Both the position numbers and the translations under genes were made by a program. A stretch of DNA of 64,000 bases from Acetobacter estunensis (GTDB taxonomy: Bacteria > Pseudomonadota > Alphaproteobacteria > Acetobacterales > Acetobacteraceae), in assembly GCF_019083805.1 (NCBI RefSeq), contig NZ_JAHRDV010000015.1, forward strand, positions 1-64,000, given 5' to 3'. The notes below the pieces were generated by a model, which did not search any database, was not told the origin of the DNA, and was given only the letters and a program-made list of their open reading frames with translations. Below are positions 7,576-16,200 of this stretch, in pieces. Every line of letters starts with the position of its first letter. Position 1 is the stretch's first letter.

Positions 7576-8141
7576 AGACGCACCCCGTCATCAAGCCCCG
7601 TATATCGAGTGGGTGCGCGCACAACCGTCGCAGATCCGCCTTGAACGATTCTCCTGGCCAAGCCTTCCATTGACCGAATGTCGTGAATAGCTCCCAAGCG
7701 CGATTGAAAATGTGTAGCTCGCTTTGCTCTGCCTTCTCGCTGATAATGCTCAGCCATTCCTCGCAATTGGCGATTCAAAATTTCATTACCAGCTTCGCTG
7801 AAAGCAGCTATGAGCGCCCCTTCTCCAGTCTGTCCGGAATTAACGGTCTCTACCAAACAGTCCAGCAACAAATTTCCGACGGGTGTCCCGTTTGCCTGTG
7901 GCCGCAAGTATTCAATTTCACCACCTGACGGAGCGATAAGCACTCCTTGGTCAGAGATAGAAAGAACCTCACGTAGGCTCGACATCAATCTATTGGGGAT
8001 TTCCCGAGAAAATTCGCCAAGAATTGCCGAATCCCGCCTCTCTCGTACTTCCGCAGCCGAGAACGATGCATTGTCCACGCATTCCGCTAACTTCTTCCAG
8101 CGCCTGCCCATTGGCAGACTACGATGAGGTCCGTCGCTCAT
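7572..8141 (-). CDS. Unknown protein, first gene of the QueC-like operon
   Basis: 189 residues, soluble, with no family I recognise. It has a charged N-terminal part, a middle part with 'LLLDCLVETVNSGQTGEGA' and a basic, helical C-terminal part. The start at 8141 is chosen because GGAG lies seven bases upstream and the two likely promoters (8161-8219) lie before it; an upstream ATG at 8189 falls inside a promoter. It overlaps the QueC-like gene by 4 bases, so the two are probably partners. It is not similar by eye to QatB. Confidence 0.65.
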   Translation of the reverse strand: MSDGPHRSLPMGRRWKKLAECVDNASFSAAEVRERRDSAILGEFSREIPNRLMSSLREVLSISDQGVLIAPSGGEIEYLRPQANGTPVGNLLLDCLVETVNSGQTGEGALIAAFSEAGNEILNRQLRGMAEHYQREGRAKRATHFQSRLGAIHDIRSMEGLARRIVQGGSATVVRAPTRYTGLDDGVRL

Positions 8142-8160
8142 TGAATTCTCCGATTTGACT

Positions 8161-8219
8161 AATGTGCGACGGAATTCGCGAAATGTCAAGAATTTTAAAA
8201 ATTATTCCGACAATGTCAA
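8161..8219 (-). promoter_or_regulatory. Tandem sigma-70-like promoters of the QueC-like operon
   Basis: On the minus strand TTGACA (8219-8214) is followed after 17 bases by AAAATT (8196-8191), and a second TTGACA (8189-8184) is followed after 17 bases by CACATT (8166-8161). Two perfect -35 boxes with exact 17-base spacing upstream of the 8141 start make this a good promoter region, although the -10 boxes are weak. Confidence 0.6.
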
Positions 8220-8538
8220 AAGGTTCGCGATGACGTGGGTAGGGGCTGTCTAAATGATTGACTAACGGCGGCTCCTCTTCCAGATCTCGAAGAGATGCAG
8301 AGCAATGAAGCCGGTGATACATCGCTGGTTGCATCCGTCCTCTTTTGGCGCCGGACCGCTGGGAGGGACTTAACCGCACTGAGAGGGCGTTAGCTCACCA
8401 GGATATAGGGATACTAGATGTGCGACGAAGCTCCATCCGACAGCCCCCGGGAAGAGGCAGACGATGGTCTGGAATAAAGCTGGTTCTGGCTCGCCCTTGT
8501 GTTATGCACGAGAAAAAAGAACAAGGCTGGAAGGGTAA
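8220..8538. other. Intergenic border between two defence-like units
   Basis: No convincing gene. A short minus-strand frame (8119-8379) has no family match and overlaps the promoters. The region separates the divergent operons at 8141 and 8539 and probably holds the promoter of the STAND gene; I cannot point to a clear -35/-10 pair. Confidence 0.5.
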
Positions 8539-11500
8539 ATGGTGAGTGCAGGCGCAGACCATAAGCAAGAAGAGGGAAGCGGCGGGTCAGGCGGTCATTC
8601 CATTGCGGGTTATGAATATCAGATCGACGTCTCGGTTTGGCTTGCGCTCGATTTAGTTCTGGCAAACAATCTGGCGCAGGAGCTGATCCTGGAGCCAGCC
8701 TCCGAAGAAGACATCGAGGCTGATCTCGCCGAGAATGAGCCTGGCCGCCTGACAAGCACGGCAGCCTTGGATGGTTATCGGCTGATCGTGCAAGCCAAGT
8801 CACGTAGTGGGGACGCCTGGACTGTCGCCGGCGTGAAAGCGCTGCTCAAGCACGGTGAAACCCGTCCTTCGGCTGCCAAGCGGCTCGAAGACGGCAAAGT
8901 TCGATACCTTCTGATTACCTCGGCAGGCCTGAACGGCGGCACGCGCGGACTTCGCGTTCGGCGAGCGGGAAGTTGGCCGAAGTCGGGCGACATGCCGGCG
9001 ACAATCAAGAGCGCTCTACCTGCGGGCTCGGCGGGGCGGGTCGCGATCATCGGCAACGAGGACGAGGAGCGTCTCGCCACCGATATCAATACGCTGCTGG
9101 CGGAGAGCTTCCGCGTTCCCAATGCCAAGCTCGACGAGTGTTGCAAGGCCCTGCGCGAACAGGCGCGGGTCCGCATCGGTGGCGCGGGCGGCGGTCGCTG
9201 GACGCGCTCGCAGCTCGAGCAAGTCATTCGCCGTCATGATGGCTACATCGCCAGCTCGCCGGAGCTAGACCACTACGTCCATCCCACGAACTGGGCCGAG
9301 CTGCGTGCCGCAATGAGCGAGTGGCACGCAGTGTTGATCATTGGGCAATCCGGGACAGGCAAGACGATGGCGACGCGCAAGCTCTATGACGAGCTGCGCA
9401 ACGAAATGCCCGGCCTCGCGCGGGTGCCGATCACGCTTGGGCCCGACCAGATTCGCGACGACGTGACGGACCCGCCCGTCCTCTACGACATCGAGGATCC
9501 GTGGGGGCGCTACGACTTCGACCCCAAGAGCCGGCCCTGGAACGATCAGCTCGCGCAATTCTTCGCGAAAGCTCGCCCAAACCGGATGATCGTTGCCACC
9601 TCGCGGCTGGACGTCGCACAGAGCGCAGGTGCGCTTGAAACCGTCAAACCGTGGCGCATCGAGTTGGAGGCGGAACATTACGGCCAAGCGGAGCGCCGGC
9701 GTCTGTACCGGACGCGGATCGATGCGCTGCCGCGCACGCTGCAGCGGCTCGCCAAGGAAAGTGAGGGCACAGTACTTGCCGAGCTGGCGACGCCGCTTGA
9801 AATCCAGAAGTTCTTTGATGCCCTGCCAATCCTCGACGACAAAGATCGGCGCAATCCAGCCGGGCTCGTGGCCGAGGCGATCCGGCGGGCGCATCAGGAC
9901 TCGATCGAGCGCACCGTGGTCGATCAGATCGAGGAACGAGGGGACGTTCGGGCGGCCGCCGTCCTATGGGGATTGCTCAAGGCGAACGACAAGCTCTCGC
10001 TCCGCCTGCTCCGTGAGATCGAAGAGCTGCTCGCCGAGAATGGCCCGCAGTTCGAGAAGGGCGTCTCGCCACTGGTGACGTTCTTCGTGGCCGCCAGGAA
10101 CCTGCGGCAGACCGAGAGCACGGTTACCTACTATCATCCCCGCGTCGAAGCCGGGATCGAGCAGGCGCTGGACCGGGACCGGTTGGTGGCTCGGCGGACT
10201 TTGCGGCTGCTCATCGACATTCTCGTGTCACCCGACGGGCCCGGTGAGATCTGGGGCATCGCCGCCTCGGCGCGCCTGCTCCTCGCCGCCGATCGCACGC
10301 CGGAGCTGAAGCCGGCGCCGTCAGCGACGGCTCAAGCCAAGATCGACGCCTGGCTTGCGAGCGAACTAGCCAATGGAGGGAAGGAGTTCGAGGACAACCT
10401 CAACCTCGCCGAGGCGGCGGGGTCGACGAACAGCAATGTCTCCGAAATCGCACGCTTTCTCCTTCACCGGCCGGATCGCACGTTCGGATGGATGCACATT
10501 TGGGGGCCGCCGGAGCATGAGGAAGCGTGGTACGCCCGGATGCGGGCTGATCCGGCCGTCAAGGCGCTCGTTGAGACCTTCATACGAGACGTGCTGCCGC
10601 GCGCTCGTGATGACTTCCGGGTGAGCTTCGTCGCCGAGGCCGAGCGGGTCGCGCCGGGACTAACGCCAGCGTTCCTTGCCGCTGCTGCGACGACCGTGCA
10701 CTACGGGGTCACCAACTCCCACGAGGCAATCGCGGAAGCGGCGCTTAATGACCTTGCCGGGTTTGAGGCGGTGGTTGACACCGCTGTAGCCGTACGCACT
10801 CCAAGCGCCGCCGATCTTCAGAGCTGGGCCGAGACAAGACTGGCGATTACCAACGGTGAGTACAGCGACGACTATGCCGAGCACCTCAGCGACAATGACG
10901 ATGGCTGGACCGCGGGAGAATTCTTGGAAGCCTATGTCCGGCGCGTCCGAGCGACGGTCGGCTGGCGTCATCTGGCCGAGCATCGGCATCGGGACCGGCT
11001 GTTCTACTACTGGTTCCGGGAGCTGGCGAAGGACGAGGCGCCGGACCCGACGGAAATCACCGGAGCTTTCACGGTCGGGCGTGGGAGTAAGGACGAGGAC
11101 GATCTCTGGCACGTCCTGGCTAAGGCTTGGAGCCCTGCCTTCGAAGCCGCTTTAGTGGAGCGCGTCCTTGAAGGCCACGCCGAACCCCAGGTTCGTCTTG
11201 CCGCGCTGACGTGCCTCGCTGAGCAGGCGATCGAGCGCCTGCCGGCCATCTGTCAGCAACTCGCCGATGCAGGGCAAGACGGCCGGCTTGTCGAAATCGC
11301 AATTGATCTCGGCGAGATACGCCGCAAGCGGTCGGACTTCGACGGCAGCCGCCACGGTGAAGCCGCTGAGCGCGCAGCAGCAGTTCTGCCGCCGCTCCTG
11401 AAGGAGATCAGCGACGCCGCGTTCGCGCTGGAGACGAAGGCTGCGCCCATCCTTTCGGATGACGCGAGCGAACTGTTGGCGCGCGCCAGATCACCGAGCG

Positions 11501-12522
11501 AGAAGGTGCGCCTGTTCCGCGTCACGCTTGATGAGCACCTGCCGATGTTCGTCCCGGACGATGTGCGATGGCTGCTGGCCAATACGGACGAGGCAAGCAG
11601 CGCCGTCGAGGCGATCGAGGCCGCGATCCGACACGGCATAACGGCCGAGGTCGAGGCGGGATTATCGCACCGTTTCGCCACTGTGGTCGCACGCGCTCTC
11701 AAGGCGATCGCGACCCCTTTGACGGGACCATTGCCTAGCGGGCTGCTCGCGCTTGCCGGCCACAAGGGAAGCCCAGTGCGGAAGGCGCTCGTCGAGCTGC
11801 TCGACGCCAAGCCCCATCCAGAGCATCGTCCCGCACTACTCATTCTGGCGAAGGACGATTGGTCGCCTCGATCCTACTACCAGGGCGAGGAGGATGACTA
11901 CCCCATCGCGCAGGCGGCGATCGGCGCAATGGGGAAGCTCGGGGCCCTGGAGGACGAGGTAGCCGACGAACTCTACAGGGTGGCGATCGACACACGCGAC
12001 TCTGACGTCCGCTATGAGATCTTTGCTCTGCTCGTGTGTGCTGCCGATGCTCGGTTTCAAGGACAGCTGTTCGATATTGCCGTCAATCCTGGGCGGCGAA
12101 CAGTGCGCGTGAATGCCGCTGGCGCCCTGTTAGCAGGTCATGGGCACGTCATGCCCGAAACGGTGAATCGGATCACACCGCAATTGCTCGCGACACGGAT
12201 CGAAGGGGTTGCGTCTCGGCTGTTGCTGCTCGTCGCAGCGCGCGCAGAGATGGATCAGGTGCTCAAAGCTGCCGAGGCGCTGTCGACGATGGAGAAGCGT
12301 CGGGTCCTACTGCTTCTCGCGATATGGGTGGTTCGTAAGCGAGATGCAAGCGCGGCAGAGCGGATCGCCCGAATGCTGCCTGCCAACCATGCTGGGGTGA
12401 AATGGGCTTTGGCTGGCGCAAAGGGCAAGCTCGGCGACACGGCTTTGGATGATCTTGGCGACCCAATCAGCGTCGACCAGGTCTTATTGTTCATGGCCCC
12501 CCAAAAAAAGAAGACGCAGTAA
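8539..12522 (+). CDS. Nuclease-STAND ATPase (nSTAND3-like), anti-phage candidate
   Basis: 1327 residues. The N-terminus (about 20-130) looks like a restriction-endonuclease-type domain: 'GYEYQIDVSVWLALDL' followed by 'RLIVQAKSR', whose Q85-x-K87 is the usual end of a PD-(D/E)xK core. Then comes a P-loop ATPase with Walker A 'GQSGTGKT' (269-276) and 'YDIEDPWGRYDF' (316-327), the DPW signature of nSTAND3 domains. The remaining ~800 residues are helical repeats, probably the sensor. This layout (effector nuclease, STAND ATPase, repeat sensor) is that of Avs-like phage sensors. The HEPN-motif gene starts 3 bases after its stop. Start 8539 has GGAAGGG upstream. Confidence 0.8.
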   Translation: MVSAGADHKQEEGSGGSGGHSIAGYEYQIDVSVWLALDLVLANNLAQELILEPASEEDIEADLAENEPGRLTSTAALDGYRLIVQAKSRSGDAWTVAGVKALLKHGETRPSAAKRLEDGKVRYLLITSAGLNGGTRGLRVRRAGSWPKSGDMPATIKSALPAGSAGRVAIIGNEDEERLATDINTLLAESFRVPNAKLDECCKALREQARVRIGGAGGGRWTRSQLEQVIRRHDGYIASSPELDHYVHPTNWAELRAAMSEWHAVLIIGQSGTGKTMATRKLYDELRNEMPGLARVPITLGPDQIRDDVTDPPVLYDIEDPWGRYDFDPKSRPWNDQLAQFFAKARPNRMIVATSRLDVAQSAGALETVKPWRIELEAEHYGQAERRRLYRTRIDALPRTLQRLAKESEGTVLAELATPLEIQKFFDALPILDDKDRRNPAGLVAEAIRRAHQDSIERTVVDQIEERGDVRAAAVLWGLLKANDKLSLRLLREIEELLAENGPQFEKGVSPLVTFFVAARNLRQTESTVTYYHPRVEAGIEQALDRDRLVARRTLRLLIDILVSPDGPGEIWGIAASARLLLAADRTPELKPAPSATAQAKIDAWLASELANGGKEFEDNLNLAEAAGSTNSNVSEIARFLLHRPDRTFGWMHIWGPPEHEEAWYARMRADPAVKALVETFIRDVLPRARDDFRVSFVAEAERVAPGLTPAFLAAAATTVHYGVTNSHEAIAEAALNDLAGFEAVVDTAVAVRTPSAADLQSWAETRLAITNGEYSDDYAEHLSDNDDGWTAGEFLEAYVRRVRATVGWRHLAEHRHRDRLFYYWFRELAKDEAPDPTEITGAFTVGRGSKDEDDLWHVLAKAWSPAFEAALVERVLEGHAEPQVRLAALTCLAEQAIERLPAICQQLADAGQDGRLVEIAIDLGEIRRKRSDFDGSRHGEAAERAAAVLPPLLKEISDAAFALETKAAPILSDDASELLARARSPSEKVRLFRVTLDEHLPMFVPDDVRWLLANTDEASSAVEAIEAAIRHGITAEVEAGLSHRFATVVARALKAIATPLTGPLPSGLLALAGHKGSPVRKALVELLDAKPHPEHRPALLILAKDDWSPRSYYQGEEDDYPIAQAAIGAMGKLGALEDEVADELYRVAIDTRDSDVRYEIFALLVCAADARFQGQLFDIAVNPGRRTVRVNAAGALLAGHGHVMPETVNRITPQLLATRIEGVASRLLLLVAARAEMDQVLKAAEALSTMEKRRVLLLLAIWVVRKRDASAAERIARMLPANHAGVKWALAGAKGKLGDTALDDLGDPISVDQVLLFMAPQKKKTQ

Positions 12523-12524
12523 AT

Positions 12525-13844
12525 ATGACCGGCGACACGCCGCCGGACGTGGTGACAAGGGCGGTCGCGGAGCTGTGGCGCGTGCCGCCCCCGGGTCCTG
12601 ACAACCTGTTCTCCTTGCCCGAATTCATGCAGCTCAAGGAGGTTTTGCAAAGTCTTTACCCGAAGGTAGGGACACCGTTGGTCGCGCTAGGCACAGCGCT
12701 GCGGAATTTAGGTCTGCCGTGCGGGCTGCCCCAAGATCGGCAGCACTTGAGCCTTCCATCAGATGAGGCGGCATACCGCCTCAACTTTGCCGTCCAAGCA
12801 AAGCGGGCGCGTCGCTGGCATCTGGCGCCGCTGGATCTCGCCGACGATCTCCCAAGCCTGCAATTCGGGCCTGCTGCACTGCGCCGCTTCAGCGTTGATG
12901 AGCTCCGGGTGCTGGTGGATGCGCGGCGTCTGGCGCGGTTCTTTCCTACCACCTCGTTCGAAGCGGGACGGTTCTCGGAGTTTCAGTGGCTTGTCGTCGA
13001 GGAAGAAGTATCGCTCGAGCGGCCGCCGGAGGGGCGTGCGGTGCCTGTGCTATTCGCCGACCTGCAACAGGATTTCGGTCGCATCGAGCCGCACAAGGGG
13101 CGCTTTCCAGCGATTGTGGAGGACACGCTGTTCTTTCTCCTGCTCGCGCCTTGGGAGGAATGGTCACAGATGCCCGAGGTCGACTGGCGCGGGTTCCGTG
13201 TTCCTTGGGTCTACACGACCGACGAAGATCTCTTTGTTCGACCGCTGGCCGTGCCCTCACCGGCTAGCCTCAGTTGGGAGCCGCAGGCGCTGACCGACTC
13301 TTGGGGTGACGTCGTCGAGGTCGAGCGACCAGTCGTGTTGCCACTCGAAGACGAGGCCGCAGCCGCAGTGCCAGCTTGGAACGGTCCCTATTATGAGCGA
13401 GTCACGCGGGCGCGAGCGTCCCCCTTGTTCGAAACTCCCGTCGTGCATTTCTTCATACGCGCTTATCTCAGCGACGGCGTTGATGAAGTGCTTGGGCATC
13501 TGACAGCGATTGAAGCAGCGCTTGGGCTCCAAGCCGACTATGATCGACGGCTTCGACTGAGATCGGACAAGGGACCTGGAGCGACGAAAAGGGTCGCCGC
13601 CCGGATCGCGGCGCTCCTCAATGCGCGAGGCTTTGCCGACCAATACGAGCAGCTCTTTAAGGTCCGCAGCGCCTTCCTTCACGGCCGTGCCATGGGGACG
13701 ATCTCAACGGCGGAGAGGGTTATGGCGCGCAAACTGTCTCGCCAGATTGTCACCGCACTAGTCGATCGGGCGACTACAGCGCAAGGTGCGAACCGCGAAG
13801 CGGAGCTGCAGGGGCTTCTCGATCGAGGCTTACCGTTCCTGTGA
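12525..13844 (+). CDS. HEPN-motif protein partnered with the STAND ATPase
   Basis: 439 residues, starting 3 bases after the STAND gene, so co-transcribed. The N-terminal 290 residues are not recognised. The C-terminal ~150 residues resemble a HEPN helical bundle: 'HFFIRAYLSDGVDEVLGHLTAIEAALG' style helices (split here for length) and 'R381-S-A-F-L-H386', an Rx4H motif that is the catalytic site of HEPN ribonucleases. This resembles ApeA/HEPN-type abortive-infection proteins. It could be a second effector next to the nuclease of the STAND protein. The motif is clear; the fold is inferred. Confidence 0.65.
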   Translation: MTGDTPPDVVTRAVAELWRVPPPGPDNLFSLPEFMQLKEVLQSLYPKVGTPLVALGTALRNLGLPCGLPQDRQHLSLPSDEAAYRLNFAVQAKRARRWHLAPLDLADDLPSLQFGPAALRRFSVDELRVLVDARRLARFFPTTSFEAGRFSEFQWLVVEEEVSLERPPEGRAVPVLFADLQQDFGRIEPHKGRFPAIVEDTLFFLLLAPWEEWSQMPEVDWRGFRVPWVYTTDEDLFVRPLAVPSPASLSWEPQALTDSWGDVVEVERPVVLPLEDEAAAAVPAWNGPYYERVTRARASPLFETPVVHFFIRAYLSDGVDEVLGHLTAIEAALGLQADYDRRLRLRSDKGPGATKRVAARIAALLNARGFADQYEQLFKVRSAFLHGRAMGTISTAERVMARKLSRQIVTALVDRATTAQGANREAELQGLLDRGLPFL

Positions 13845-14142
13845 CCAAAGAAGGGTGGATCTTGCCGCCCGTTGCAGCCGCTGAATGATCTGCTTCCCGT
13901 GTCGGGCCCCCATAACCCGTCAGTCGGTAATCGCTCATAATCCGCCCTTCCCCTCCTGTCGTGTCGTCAGGCGCAAGTATTTGTACGACGCGCCGCTATC
14001 CGGGCTTACCCATGGCTACGATTCCGTACGCTGGAGCACGCACAAACGCGACTTTCCATATTGCGTATTTCCATTGAAATAACAGTCATCTGTCCGGATC
14101 GTGTGTCTGTTTTTCTTGCCTTGCAGTCGGAAGAGAGCAACG

Positions 14143-14331
14143 ATGACAGACAGACCCAGCCAGTCCATTGCCCCGGCGTATCGGCCCCCCCAGCCCGAGT
14201 TGCGGCTCGTCCTGCGACCCAATGCCCCCGACCCGCGCCTGGTGGCGCTTGTCCGCCTCATGGCGCGCCGCGCGGCACGGGACTGGTTCCGGTCACAGCA
14301 ACAGGAGCAGCGCCGCCGCTCCGGACCGTAA
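14143..14331 (+). CDS. Small basic protein upstream of the serine recombinase
   Basis: 62 residues, start ATG 14143 with AGAG-rich leader, ending 13 bases before the recombinase start. Composition is Arg/Pro-rich ('ELRLVLRPNAPDPRLVALV' core), with no recognised domain. Its tight spacing suggests co-transcription; it could be a recombinase cofactor (recombination directionality factor) or a leader peptide gene. Both are guesses. Confidence 0.5.
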   Translation: MTDRPSQSIAPAYRPPQPELRLVLRPNAPDPRLVALVRLMARRAARDWFRSQQQEQRRRSGP

Positions 14332-14344
14332 GGGATACCTCATC

Positions 14345-16024
14345 ATGAAGGTCGCGCTCTACGCCCGCTATTCCTCCGATAACCAGCGCGACGCCTCGAT
14401 CGCCGACCAGCTTCGGGTCTGCCGAACCCACGCGGAAAAACAGGGCTGGGCCATCGTCGAGGAGTATACCGACCACGCCATCTCGGGCGCGTCCCTCATG
14501 CGGCCCGGCATCCAGGCTCTGATCGCCGACGCACAGCACGGACGGTTCCAGATCGTGCTGGCCGAGGCGATGGACCGCCTGTCCCGCGACCAGGAGGACA
14601 TCGCCGGAATCTTCAAGCGCATGAACTATGCCGGCGTGCAGATCGTCACTCTCTCCGAGGGCGAGGTGTCCCACCTCCACGTCGGTCTCAAGGGCACGAT
14701 GAACGCCCTCTTCCTGAAAGACCTGGCCGCCAAGACCCATCGCGGTCTGCGTGGGCGCGTGGAACTGGGCAAGTCCGGCGGCGGCAACGCCTACGGCTAC
14801 GACGTGGTGCGCAAACTTGACGCCAGCGGCGAGCCGATCCGGGGAGACCGGACCATCAACGTGGTGGAAGCCGAGGTGGTCCGTCGCATCTTCCGCGACT
14901 TCGCGGCCGGACTGGGACCGCGCGCCATTGCCTTCCGTCTCAACGACGAAGGCATCCCGGCACCGGGCAGCGGGGCCTGGGGCTTCTCGACCATCACCGG
15001 CAACCGGGCACGCGGCACCGGGATCCTCAACAACGAGATGTATGTGGGCAAGCTGGTGTGGAACCGCCAGCGCTTCATCAAGGATCCCGATACCGGCAAG
15101 CGCCAGGCACGGATGAACCCTGAATCCGAATGGGTGATTCAGGAGGTGCCAGACCTACGGATCGTCGATCAGGAGTTGTGGGACGCGGTCAAGGCGCGGC
15201 AGGCCAGCGTCAGCGCCAGCCGGGACACACGCGACACGTCATCGCCCGACCATTTCCGCGAGAAACGTCGTCCGCGCTATCTCTTCTCCGGCCTGAGCAA
15301 ATGTGGCTGCTGCGGTGGCGGCTATTCGATGATCTCCGGCACATTGCTCGGCTGCTCGACAGCGCGCAACAAGGGCACCTGCGATAACCGGACCAATATG
15401 CGCCGCGAGGAACTGGAAAGGCGCGTTCTCAACGCGCTGCGCCAGCATCTCATGGACCCGGACCTGTTCACGGAGTTCTGCACCGCGTTCACGGACGAGA
15501 TGAACCGTCTGTGCATGGAGGCGTCGGCCGACATCGGCGCGGCTGAGTCAGAACTGAAGAGGGTCGAGCGCGACATCCAGCGGCTGATGGATCTCTATCT
15601 TTCCGAAGCCATCTCGATCGAGACGGTCAAGGAGCGCGGCTCCAAGCTCGAAGCCCGCAAGGCAGAACTCAAGGAGTTCCTTGCGACCGCTGAGGCACCT
15701 CCTCCCCTGCTCCATCCCCAGATGGCGGAGTTCTACCACCGGCAACTCGCGCGCCTGCACGACATGCTGCATTCCGAACTGAACGAGAAACGTCAGGAGG
15801 CGGCCGAGGTGACCCGCTCGCTGATCGAGGCGATCATCCTCACGCCATCCGACAAGGGACTACAGATCGACGTCCGGGGCGACCTTGCCGGCATCCTGAC
15901 GGTCGCGTCAGGCGGACAAACGAAAACCCCAGGCCGTTTCCGGACTGGGGTTCATGATGCGTTCGCATCGCAAGTTCAGATGGTTGCGGGGGCAGGATTT
16001 GAACCTGTGACCTTCAGGTTATGA
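14345..16024 (+). CDS. Large serine recombinase
   Basis: 559 residues. Residues 1-150 form the serine resolvase/invertase domain with the catalytic Ser10 in 'YARYSSDNQ' and 'AMDRLSRDQED'. Then a recombinase domain (about 165-270), a zinc ribbon ('CGCCGGGYSMI', near 320) and a coiled-coil segment ('ELKRVERDIQRLMDLYLSE', near 400-450). The start at 14345 replaces an upstream ATG at 14168 because the conserved N-terminus begins here. The last 13 codons ('VAGAGFEPVTFRL') are the tRNA-Met fragment read as protein, so the gene ends inside the attachment site. Probably the integrase of the left element, unless its terminus was replaced by the insertion of the right one. Confidence 0.9.
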   Translation: MKVALYARYSSDNQRDASIADQLRVCRTHAEKQGWAIVEEYTDHAISGASLMRPGIQALIADAQHGRFQIVLAEAMDRLSRDQEDIAGIFKRMNYAGVQIVTLSEGEVSHLHVGLKGTMNALFLKDLAAKTHRGLRGRVELGKSGGGNAYGYDVVRKLDASGEPIRGDRTINVVEAEVVRRIFRDFAAGLGPRAIAFRLNDEGIPAPGSGAWGFSTITGNRARGTGILNNEMYVGKLVWNRQRFIKDPDTGKRQARMNPESEWVIQEVPDLRIVDQELWDAVKARQASVSASRDTRDTSSPDHFREKRRPRYLFSGLSKCGCCGGGYSMISGTLLGCSTARNKGTCDNRTNMRREELERRVLNALRQHLMDPDLFTEFCTAFTDEMNRLCMEASADIGAAESELKRVERDIQRLMDLYLSEAISIETVKERGSKLEARKAELKEFLATAEAPPPLLHPQMAEFYHRQLARLHDMLHSELNEKRQEAAEVTRSLIEAIILTPSDKGLQIDVRGDLAGILTVASGGQTKTPGRFRTGVHDAFASQVQMVAGAGFEPVTFRL

Positions 16025-16026
16025 GA
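15981..16026 (-). other. tRNA-Met 3' fragment: attachment site (att) between two elements
   Basis: On the minus strand the sequence runs from the anticodon loop CTCATAA through CCTGAAGG, the T arm (GGTTCAAATCC) to the acceptor end and CCA. Bases 5' of the loop do not pair with CCTGA, so the tRNA-like identity stops at the loop, and this is a displaced 3' part, not a functional tRNA. Crossover in the anticodon loop is typical for tyrosine integrases. Its 3' end points left, which places the element that created it on the right, with its integrase at 16,201. Confidence 0.8.
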
Positions 16027-16200
16027 AAGATTTTTTAGCCTACGCTGGCCAGCGCTCCTGCCGACAGAATAGCGCCGGACCGCGAAAACCCTTTGTTTTT
16101 CCTTGAAAAATGACCTCGTCGGGATACGTCATTCGTTCACCGACTACGCTCGGTTGCGCTCTCATCTGTTTCCTATGTGTTTCCTGCGGCGGAGGCGAGA

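Noticed and set aside
8119..8379. 86-residue minus-strand frame before the QueC-like operon
   Set aside because: Overlaps the tandem promoters and the first gene, no ribosome site, no family match.
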